Assembly: GCF_910585845.1 (NCBI RefSeq)
Contig: NZ_CAJUHF010000044.1
Coordinates: 1-29,888 of the forward strand
Reading direction: 5' to 3'
Source of the DNA: an uncultured Bacteroides sp.
Lineage (GTDB): Bacteria; Bacteroidota; Bacteroidia; Bacteroidales; Bacteroidaceae
DNA length: 29,888 nucleotides
The notes beneath the pieces were generated by a model that saw only the letters and a list, made by a program, of their open reading frames with translations, ran no database searches and was not told the DNA's origin. Both the position numbers and the translations under genes were made by a program. Shown piece by piece: positions 23,099 to 29,888 of this stretch. Each line of letters begins with the position of its first letter. The first letter of the stretch is position 1.

Positions 23099-25837
23099 AT
23101 GAAGAGAACTCTTCTCATACTGTTGATTGCCCTTTTGTGGGGCAATAGGGCATTGCTTTGCGCACAGACAGAGGTTCGCCCCCTGCCTTGGCCGGAGGAT
23201 ACTCGTTGCCGGCAATGGACCGATTCCGTACTGGCGAGCATGAACCTGCCGGAGAAGGTAGGGCAGTTGCTGCTCGCCACCCTCCCCGCCAAAGCTGACA
23301 AACAGGAAAAGAAACAGCTACGCGACCTGCTCAAGAAGCATAAGGTAGGCGGACTATCCTTCACCGAAGGTACTCCGGAAGAGCAGGCAATCCTGACCAA
23401 CCTTGCACAGAAAACCTCCCAATCCCCTCTTCTGATAGCTACCGACAGTGAATGCGGTCTCTCCCAACATCTGGAAGATGTGCCCCGTTTCCCGAAGAAT
23501 GCTGCTCTCGGCTGCATCGGAGACAATCGCCTGATTGACGAATACGGTCGTGAAGTGGCACGTGAGTTCCGCGAATTGGGGATACAGATCACCTTTGTAC
23601 CTGATGCGGATACCGACACCAGTCTTTCTTCCCTGTTTGCGCCTGTACATTCCTTCGGTGAAGACGAAAAGCTGGCGGAAGAAAAAGAATCAGCCTACAG
23701 GCAAGGACTGGAAAGTGGTGGTGTATTCGCAGCTGAAGCGCTCAAAGTGAAAGATATCACCTCTGTACCGCGGCATGCAGCGGAAGCACTACTTGCCGGA
23801 GGCGATATGCTGAAAGTGCAGCATGCAGTAGGAGATGCCGTGAAAAGTGTGCTGGATGCTGTGAAAGACGGTGTGCTTACCGAATCGGAAATCGAAACTA
23901 AATGTCGCAAGATACTTGCCTATAAGTATCATTTGGGGCTGCATTTGCCGCGTAAACCATTGCGGGTAAGCGGCATGAGCTTCCGCATCCGTACAGACAG
24001 TGCACAGGCATTGGCAGCAAGATTGCGTCAGGCGGCAGTCACTGTGTTGGGCAATCATTTCGGGATATTACCCCTGACACCCGCCGCCGGTGCGCCAATA
24101 GCTGTATTGAGCGTGGGCGAAGGCGATGACCATACTTTCATGGAAGAGATGCAGCGCCTTTCCCCCGTCCCTGTGGAGCATCTCCATCTGACACGGGAGA
24201 TGACCGCCGCCGACCGCCGCGAACTGGCAGACCGGTTGGCCGCTTACCGCCGCATCGTGATTAGTGTGTCCGGGAGGGATGTCGACTTGGTTGCCTATGC
24301 CGATTTCCTCGCTGAACTGGATGTACCCGCCCCGTTGGTATATGCCTTTTTCACCTCTTACAGGGAGATGCGGCTACTGGAGCCTGCCTTGAAGAAGTCA
24401 AGCGCCGTTCTTCTGGGACATTCGTCGGAACCGGACATCAAGCAGCATGTGGCAGGCGTATTGTTCGCCAAAGCCCCTGCCCAAGGAAAGCTCTCCATGA
24501 ACATCGGGCTACTCTATCAGGCTGGTGAGGGCTGTATGGTCACTTCGGGCATGAAGCCGGGAAATTTCATCCCCGAAGATTTGGGCATGAAGTCCTACGA
24601 ACTGCACCGTATCGACGCCATCGTCCGTGCAGGACTGGACGCCAAGGCCTATCCCGGTTGTCAAGTACTGGTTCTGAAGGACGGTCGTCCTGTCTACCAC
24701 AAGTGTTTCGGCACGCACTCTGATAAGGACACCACTGCCGTGCGCCCTACGGATATGTTCGACCTTGCCTCCCTCACCAAGACCACAGCCACGCTGCTTG
24801 CCGTCATGAAACTATATGATGAAGGCAGGCTGAAACTGACTGACAAAGCCTCCCATTATCTACCTTTCTTGCGGAACACCAACAAGAAGAACATCACTCT
24901 CAAAGAGCTTCTCCTCCACGAATCCGGCCTCCCGCCCTACATTCGTTTCTATATGGAAGCCATCGACCCCAATTCCGTACACGGTCCTTACGCCCAAAGT
25001 TGGGTAGACCAATGGCATCATACCCAGGTGAGCGAGCATAGCTACTACTGCTCGGACTTCAAGTTCAAGAAAGGATTAGTCTCTTCTCAGGCATCTTCCG
25101 TCCACACTCTGCACGTGGCCGACGGAATGTGGTTGAACAAGAGTTTCAAGAATACCATCCTGCAACAGATTGCCCGCTGCGACATGGACAGCAAGCGATA
25201 TGTCTATAGCGACCTCGGCTTCATCCTTCTGCAACAAGTCGTGGAAGCGATTGTCAAACTGCCGATGGACCTCTATCTTGCCAAGGAATTCTACGCGCCT
25301 ATGGGCTTACAGCGTACCCTCTACCAGCCTTTGCAGCGATACTCCAAGCAAGAGATCATGCCCACGGCGTCCAATGACTTCTTGCGTCGGCAAGACCTGT
25401 GCGGCTATGTGCACGATGAGGCTGCTGCCTGCTTGGGTGGCATCTCCGGCAATGCGGGACTGTTCTCCACGGCAACCGAAGTGGCCATGCTCTATCAGAT
25501 GCTGCTGAACGGAGGAGAGCTGAATGGCAAACGCTATCTGAGCGAGGCCACCTGTCGTCTGTTCACGACAGAAACATCCGCCATCAGCCGTCGTGGGCTG
25601 GGCTTTGACAAACCCGACCTGAAGAGCCCGAAGAGCAACCCTTGTGCTCCTTCCGCCCTGTCCGGCGTCTATGGGCATACTGGATTCACCGGCACTTGCG
25701 TTTGGGCAGACCCCGTGAACCGGATGGTATATGTCTTTCTCAGTAACCGCCTGTGCCCCAACGTGTGGAACACGAAATTAGGAGAAATGAATATCCGCAC
25801 TGACATACAGGAAGCCATCTATCGAAGCCTGAAATAA
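23099..25837 (+). CDS. GH3/beta-lactamase-like fusion protein with degenerate GH3 domain
   Basis: A 912-residue secreted protein (signal peptide about 1-22, ALLCAQ). Residues about 40-290 resemble a GH3 (NagZ-like) hydrolase, but the segment carrying the catalytic KHFPGHGDT...DSHH is absent: RQGLESGGVF (201-210) runs straight into AAEALKVKDI, where the paralogue at 25966 has TDALAMKGV, so the nucleophile position reads Glu. The middle (about 300-480) is the GH3 C-terminal-like domain. From about 495 comes a serine beta-lactamase/esterase-like domain with DLASLTK (S558, K561), YSD (703-705) in place of YxN, and HTGFTG near the end. It may cleave D-amino acid or ester bonds of cell-wall products. 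The GH3 half is probably not catalytic. Confidence 0.87.
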   Translation: MKRTLLILLIALLWGNRALLCAQTEVRPLPWPEDTRCRQWTDSVLASMNLPEKVGQLLLATLPAKADKQEKKQLRDLLKKHKVGGLSFTEGTPEEQAILTNLAQKTSQSPLLIATDSECGLSQHLEDVPRFPKNAALGCIGDNRLIDEYGREVAREFRELGIQITFVPDADTDTSLSSLFAPVHSFGEDEKLAEEKESAYRQGLESGGVFAAEALKVKDITSVPRHAAEALLAGGDMLKVQHAVGDAVKSVLDAVKDGVLTESEIETKCRKILAYKYHLGLHLPRKPLRVSGMSFRIRTDSAQALAARLRQAAVTVLGNHFGILPLTPAAGAPIAVLSVGEGDDHTFMEEMQRLSPVPVEHLHLTREMTAADRRELADRLAAYRRIVISVSGRDVDLVAYADFLAELDVPAPLVYAFFTSYREMRLLEPALKKSSAVLLGHSSEPDIKQHVAGVLFAKAPAQGKLSMNIGLLYQAGEGCMVTSGMKPGNFIPEDLGMKSYELHRIDAIVRAGLDAKAYPGCQVLVLKDGRPVYHKCFGTHSDKDTTAVRPTDMFDLASLTKTTATLLAVMKLYDEGRLKLTDKASHYLPFLRNTNKKNITLKELLLHESGLPPYIRFYMEAIDPNSVHGPYAQSWVDQWHHTQVSEHSYYCSDFKFKKGLVSSQASSVHTLHVADGMWLNKSFKNTILQQIARCDMDSKRYVYSDLGFILLQQVVEAIVKLPMDLYLAKEFYAPMGLQRTLYQPLQRYSKQEIMPTASNDFLRRQDLCGYVHDEAAACLGGISGNAGLFSTATEVAMLYQMLLNGGELNGKRYLSEATCRLFTTETSAISRRGLGFDKPDLKSPKSNPCAPSALSGVYGHTGFTGTCVWADPVNRMVYVFLSNRLCPNVWNTKLGEMNIRTDIQEAIYRSLK

Positions 25838-25855
25838 CCTGCGCATCAAGTAGCG

Positions 25856-25923
25856 GAAAGGCACGACAAATACGGTGTTTTTTACTAATTAGTCCAAAAA
25901 ACTCCCTCTTTACCGTGCCTTTC
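25856..25923 (+). other. Nested hairpin between the two GH3/beta-lactamase genes
   Basis: GAAAGGCACG (25856-25865) pairs with CGTGCCTTTC (25914-25923). Inside it, GTTTTTT (25877-25883) pairs with AAAAAAC (25896-25902). It lies just after the first paralogue and before the -7-like box of the second, so it may terminate or attenuate read-through. Confidence 0.6.
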
Positions 25924-25937
25924 TGTCCGAAATGCTA

Positions 25938-25945
25938 TACCTTTG
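25938..25945 (+). promoter_or_regulatory. -7 box of the second GH3/beta-lactamase gene
   Basis: TACCTTTG matches TAnnTTTG and ends 20 bp before the first ATG at 25966. The TTTG box is not evident. It would allow independent expression of the second paralogue. Confidence 0.5.
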
Positions 25946-25965
25946 GTAGCCTTAATGTATAACAG

Positions 25966-28900
25966 ATGATGATGAAAAAACTATTCCTATCTTTTCTTAT
26001 TATATGCGGCTGTCTTTTCTGTCCTGCTATCCGGGCACAGGTGCAGCCCATACAACAATCTCTTCTTTCTTCCGTCGAACCCCTCATGCTCCGTCGGCTT
26101 CCCGATGACGAGCGGTGTCGGCAGTGGGTAGACTCCGTGCTCCACCGGATGAGCCTGAAAGAACGCATCGGCCAGTTGTTTATCTATACCATTGCTCCGG
26201 AACAGAACAAACCCAATTGCGACCTGCTGCGCAAAGTGGTGAACGACTATAAAGTGGGCGGACTGCTCTTCTCCGGCGGACTGACAGAGAACCAGGTCGC
26301 CCTGACGAACGAGGCGCAGAAGATGGCGAACATCCCCTTGATGATCACCTTCGACGGCGAATGGGGACTGGCAATGCGTCTGCGCGGCACGCCGGTGTTT
26401 CCCCGCAACATGGTGCTGGGCTGCATCCAGAACAATGAACTTCTGTATGAGTACGGTCGTGAGATGGCACGCCAATGCCGTGAACTCGGGGTACAGGTCA
26501 ACTTTGCCCCAGTGGCGGATGTGAATATCAATCCGAAGAATCCGGTCATCAACACCCGTTCCTTCGGCGAAAGCCCTGCAAACGTGGCAGACAAGGTGAT
26601 CGCCTACTCCCGCGGGCTGGAAGAGGGCGGCGTGCTCTCCGTCAGCAAGCATTTTCCCGGACATGGCGATACGGATATCGATTCACATCATGCCCTGCCC
26701 GTACTACCTTTTTCGCGTGCGCGACTGGACAGCGTGGAACTGTATCCGTTCAAGCGGGCCATTCAGGCGGGACTGTCCGGCATGATGGTGGGACACTTGG
26801 AAGTGCCCGTACTCGAACCGAAGAGGGGAGTGCCCTCTTCGCTCTCCCGTCGCGTGGTGCACGACTTGCTGATTACAGAAATGAACTTCCGTGGATTGGT
26901 ATTTACGGATGCGTTGGCGATGAAGGGCGTCTCTACTACCGACCATACGGTTTGTCTGAAAGCCCTGAAGGCGGGACACGACCTGTTGCTTGTACCTCGC
27001 CGTATCAAAGAGGAAGTGGATGCCATTCTGGATGCCGTGAAGAGTGGCGAACTGGCTGAATCGGAAATCGAAGCGAAATGCCGGAAAGTGCTTACCTATA
27101 AGTATGCCCTCGGCTTGTCGGTGAAACCGTTTGTCCGCCTCTCCGGACTGGGGAACCGTCTCAGCACGGCGCATACCCGTGACCTGATACGACGGCTGAA
27201 CCAGGCTGCAATCACCGTACTGCAAAACAAAAAGAATATGCTTCCGCTGGATGCCGATACCCGCAAGGTAGCTGTGCTGAATGTAGGCGAGGCGAAAGAA
27301 CTCCAGCCTTTCCTGAAAGAACTCTCTTCCGGTAGGCAGGGTGTTGTCCCTGCCGTCTTCCAGTTGAAGAAGGAGATGCCGGCTACTGCCCGCAAGCAAC
27401 TGCGCGATTCTTTGTTGCAATACAGGCGGGTACTTGTCTGTGTCACCGAGCATCGCTTGGCGCCCTATCAGGCTTTCCTCAATGAATTTGCCCCGACCAT
27501 GCCCACCGCCTACTTGCTCTTCATACCCGGAAAGCAGGTATTGCAGATACATCGTGCGGTCTCTGCGGCAGATGCCGCCATTCTGGCACACTCTTCTTCC
27601 GCCGATGTGCAGGCACAGACAGCCCGCATCCTCTATGGCGATGCTACGGCGGACGGGCGCCTTTCGGCAAGTATAGGCACCCTGTTTGCCACCGGTGACG
27701 GACTGACCATCACCCCGAAAACCCCGCGCCACTCCATTCCCGAAGAACATGGCGTGAACTCCCGCCTGCTGTCACGTATCGACGAGATAGCGCAAGAGGG
27801 CATTGAAGGAGGGGCATACCCCGGTTGTCAGGTCGTAGTGCTGAAAGATGGCAAGGAGATGTATAACAAAGCCTTCGGAACACATACCTGGGGAGGTGCG
27901 GCCGTCCCGTCTGCCAACAGGCTTCTGTCTGTGTCAGACATCCCCGGTGCCGGACTTCCGGTGCTGCCGACTGATGTCTACGACTTGGCTTCGCTGACCA
28001 AGACCACGGCGACGCTGCTTGCCGTCATGAAACTGTACGACAAAGGCCGTCTGAGTCTTACGGACCGTGCTTCAGACTACTTGCTCTGGTTGCAGGACAC
28101 GGATAAGAAGAACATCACTATCCGACAGCTGCTGCTGCATGAATCCGGCCTGCCCTCCACACTGCTGTTCTATCAGGAGGCGATAGACAAGGAGAGTTAC
28201 GAAGGAACCCTCTTCAAAGCAAGGCCCGATGCACAGCATTCCGTACAGATAGGCCGGCAGACCTGGGCTAATCCGAAATTCAAATTCCGTGAGGGACTGG
28301 TGTCCAAAGTGCGTACCGCAGAACATACCTTGCAGGTGAGCGATAGCCTGTGGCTGAGCCGTTCTTTTAAAGAAGAGTATCGGCAGAAGATAGTGAAGAC
28401 GCCGTTGCGCGACCGCCGTTATCGCTATAGCTGTGTGGGCTTCATCTTGTTGCAACAGGTGGTTGAGGCGCGTACGGGAATGTCGATGGATGCTTTTCTC
28501 GAACAGGAATTTTATGCGCCGATGGGGCTGAAGCGCACGGGCTATCTGCCGCTGCAAGGTGGCGCAACGGCGGGTGCCGTCTATACCGGTACGGTGTCGG
28601 GTGCCCATCAGCCCATACCGAAAGCTGAAATCGTACCCTCTTCCGTAGACCCTTTCTTGCGGAAAACGGTTCTTCAAGGATTTGTACATGATGAATCTGC
28701 GGCTTTCCAGGGCGGCGTATCGGGCAATGCCGGACTCTTCTCCAATGCTACCGAAGTGGCACGCATCTACCAAATGTTGCTGAACGGCGGCGAACTGGAT
28801 GGCAGGCGCTATCTGAGTGCGGAGACATGCCGCGTGTTCACTACCACTGTCTCCGGCATCAGCCGTCGCGGCCTCGGTTTCGACAAGCCCGACCGTCGGA

Positions 28901-29115
28901 ATCCGGCAAAAAGCCCGTGTGCAGCTGCCGCACCGTCCACCGTCTATGGGCATACCGGCTTTACGGGCACTTGTGCCTGGGTGGATCCGACGAACGGGAT
29001 TGTTTATGTCTTCCTTTGCAACCGCATCTATCCCGATGCGTGGAATACGAAACTGACCAAGCTGGATATCCGTACGCGGATACAGGAGGCGGTGTATCAG
29101 GCGTTAGGCAAGTGA
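25966..29115 (+). CDS. GH3 (NagZ-like) / beta-lactamase-like fusion protein
   Basis: A 1049-residue secreted protein with an intact GH3 N-terminal domain fused to a beta-lactamase-like domain. After the signal peptide (about 1-24, ending IRAQ), the GH3 part shows KHFPGHGDTDIDSHH (228-242), which in NagZ-type beta-N-acetylglucosaminidases supplies the acid/base His, and FRGLVFTDALAMKG with the nucleophile D315. The middle (about 395-590) resembles the GH3 C-terminal domain. The last third has DLASLTKTTATL (S676, K679) and HTGFTG, while the expected YxN reads YSC (821-823). Such a fusion fits trimming of peptidoglycan or chitin-like fragments from both the sugar and the peptide/ester side. Any of three consecutive ATGs could be the start. 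It is the paralogue of the gene before it. Confidence 0.9.
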   Translation: MMMKKLFLSFLIICGCLFCPAIRAQVQPIQQSLLSSVEPLMLRRLPDDERCRQWVDSVLHRMSLKERIGQLFIYTIAPEQNKPNCDLLRKVVNDYKVGGLLFSGGLTENQVALTNEAQKMANIPLMITFDGEWGLAMRLRGTPVFPRNMVLGCIQNNELLYEYGREMARQCRELGVQVNFAPVADVNINPKNPVINTRSFGESPANVADKVIAYSRGLEEGGVLSVSKHFPGHGDTDIDSHHALPVLPFSRARLDSVELYPFKRAIQAGLSGMMVGHLEVPVLEPKRGVPSSLSRRVVHDLLITEMNFRGLVFTDALAMKGVSTTDHTVCLKALKAGHDLLLVPRRIKEEVDAILDAVKSGELAESEIEAKCRKVLTYKYALGLSVKPFVRLSGLGNRLSTAHTRDLIRRLNQAAITVLQNKKNMLPLDADTRKVAVLNVGEAKELQPFLKELSSGRQGVVPAVFQLKKEMPATARKQLRDSLLQYRRVLVCVTEHRLAPYQAFLNEFAPTMPTAYLLFIPGKQVLQIHRAVSAADAAILAHSSSADVQAQTARILYGDATADGRLSASIGTLFATGDGLTITPKTPRHSIPEEHGVNSRLLSRIDEIAQEGIEGGAYPGCQVVVLKDGKEMYNKAFGTHTWGGAAVPSANRLLSVSDIPGAGLPVLPTDVYDLASLTKTTATLLAVMKLYDKGRLSLTDRASDYLLWLQDTDKKNITIRQLLLHESGLPSTLLFYQEAIDKESYEGTLFKARPDAQHSVQIGRQTWANPKFKFREGLVSKVRTAEHTLQVSDSLWLSRSFKEEYRQKIVKTPLRDRRYRYSCVGFILLQQVVEARTGMSMDAFLEQEFYAPMGLKRTGYLPLQGGATAGAVYTGTVSGAHQPIPKAEIVPSSVDPFLRKTVLQGFVHDESAAFQGGVSGNAGLFSNATEVARIYQMLLNGGELDGRRYLSAETCRVFTTTVSGISRRGLGFDKPDRRNPAKSPCAAAAPSTVYGHTGFTGTCAWVDPTNGIVYVFLCNRIYPDAWNTKLTKLDIRTRIQEAVYQALGK

Positions 29116-29242
29116 TTGTTAGAACATTGTTTTTAGTAAAACGATTGTATGTCCCCTAATTTCTCACTTACTTTAAGCATGCTTAAATAGTCTATTAGCA
29201 GAATTGTTTATAGAATAAATTTGGGTCAAGGATATCCCCAGA

Positions 29243-29286
29243 ACGTATCAGCTCCGTATCGGGTCCGTACCCATTCCGTGTAGAAG
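29243..29286. repeat. 11-bp tandem array K, four units
   Basis: ACGTATCAGCT, CCGTATCGGGT, CCGTACCCATT and CCGTGTAGAAG follow one another without gaps. GGAGAAGTTAC (29298) and GGAGCAAACCC (29309) continue the 11-bp spacing with another unit sequence. Confidence 0.88.
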
Positions 29287-29375
29287 TACCCTTGCATGGA
29301 GAAGTTACGGAGCAAACCCGTTTTAGGTATGTTTCGGATAGGGATTTAGCAAACAAATGGTTTCGGTAATGGGTT

Positions 29376-29421
29376 GAGATCTTATCTTATTCTTGTATGA
29401 GATGTTATCTTGCCAATATAA
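29376..29421. repeat. 23-bp direct repeat L
   Basis: GAGATCTTATCTT (29376) and GAGATGTTATCTT (29399) lie 23 bp apart; similarity weakens after the first 13 bases. Confidence 0.65.
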
Positions 29422-29783
29422 AGAATGGTTCTGGCTGTAAGAAAACTGTTTTTGATTTCAGATATTCTAAATCATCGACACGGGAAAATGGGATTATGAA
29501 AATCTTTCAGCATAGAATCGTTTCATCAAACATTCTGGATGAGGTGGCTTGTTTTTATGGCTATTTCATTATTTGTGGTTATTATCAATTAGCAAATGGA
29601 AGTAATAGATGGTATTTTTATATAATTATAAACCTGTTGACGGAATAATACGGAGAAATGGCAGGTGACTGGCTTATTTGTGCTGATGGTAAAATATGGC
29701 AATGTTTTTATGGCTTATTCCATATTATATTTTGATAAGTGTTATCCTTGTTCTGAGGTATTGTGGGCGGGGTGGAAAATTCT

Positions 29784-29849
29784 TAGTAAAAATTTGCCGG
29801 ATTTTTAGTAAAAATTGGGTGAAAACTTAGTAAAAGTAACTATTCAGCG
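29784..29849. repeat. 22-bp tandem array M, three units
   Basis: TAGTAAAAATTTGCC (29784), TAGTAAAAATTGGGT (29806) and TAGTAAAAGTAACTA (29828) are exactly 22 bp apart. The first 8-10 bases are constant and the tails vary. Confidence 0.88.
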
Positions 29850-29888
29850 AATCGAATACAATCATGTTGGTCAGCAACAATTTTAGAA

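Larger units (their letters stand above)
29116..29888. other. 773-bp region without a convincing gene
   Basis: After the last large gene the sequence becomes A/T-rich. It holds a 16-bp perfect palindrome TTTAAGCATGCTTAAA (29172-29187), 11-bp array K, a 23-bp repeat, and 22-bp array M. An 83-codon plus-strand frame at 29397-29648 has no recognisable domain and begins within the 23-bp repeat, so I do not call it. Confidence 0.55.

Noticed and set aside
29397..29648. 83-codon plus-strand frame in the gene-free end region
   Set aside because: No recognisable domain, start lies inside a 23-bp repeat, and the sequence is A/T-rich where such frames are frequent.

Overview
The window looks like a chromosomal segment of a gut Bacteroides-type bacterium (order Bacteroidales). 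The evidence is repeated matches to the Bacteroidetes promoter (TTTG, 19-21 bp, TAnnTTTG), weak or absent Shine-Dalgarno sequences, genes very like Bacteroides malate dehydrogenase, RokA and L19, and abundant secreted glycoside hydrolases. The species cannot be fixed from the sequence alone. No prophage, insertion sequence, CRISPR array or rRNA was seen.

Layout. 1-150 holds the end of a tRNA-Pro(CGG) and a complete tRNA-Phe(GAA), both on the minus strand behind a near-consensus promoter. 975-6060 is housekeeping: malate dehydrogenase (-), a CvfB-like S1-domain protein (+), a secreted Ser/Arg-rich protein (+), ribosomal protein L19 (+) and a ROK sugar kinase (-). 6238-12295 is a five-gene MacB-type tripartite efflux operon: ATPase, two FtsX/MacB permeases, membrane fusion protein and TolC-like outer membrane protein. 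12859-14906 holds two overlapping glycosyltransferase genes. 15308-18728 holds two secreted family 43 glycoside hydrolases. 18746-20944 (-) is a PLP sugar-aminotransferase plus a GNAT/FemAB-like acyltransferase, probably for surface glycan synthesis. 21317-29115 (+) holds a 5'-nucleotidase split into two proteins, followed by two large paralogous secreted proteins that fuse a GH3 (NagZ-like) domain to a serine beta-lactamase-like domain. 29116-29888 has no convincing gene.

The most striking feature is not a gene. Many intergenic gaps contain short tandem arrays whose unit sequence differs from place to place but whose period is repeatedly 22 bp or 11 bp (sometimes 33 bp). They occur at 592-723, 8340-8449, 9722-9809, 12299-12386, 12513-12578, 12625-12690, 12716-12803, 20976-21179, 29243-29286 and 29784-29849. 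Inside the aminotransferase gene the same quantum appears as an in-frame 33-bp (11-residue) repeat that inserts about 35 residues near the active site. Constant period with unrelated unit sequence suggests a shared duplication mechanism or a spacing constraint rather than one dispersed repeat family.

A second item is the pair of GH3/beta-lactamase paralogues. The upstream copy has lost the segment carrying the GH3 catalytic His/Asp motif, and its nucleophile position reads Glu instead of Asp, so its GH3 half is probably a non-catalytic remnant.
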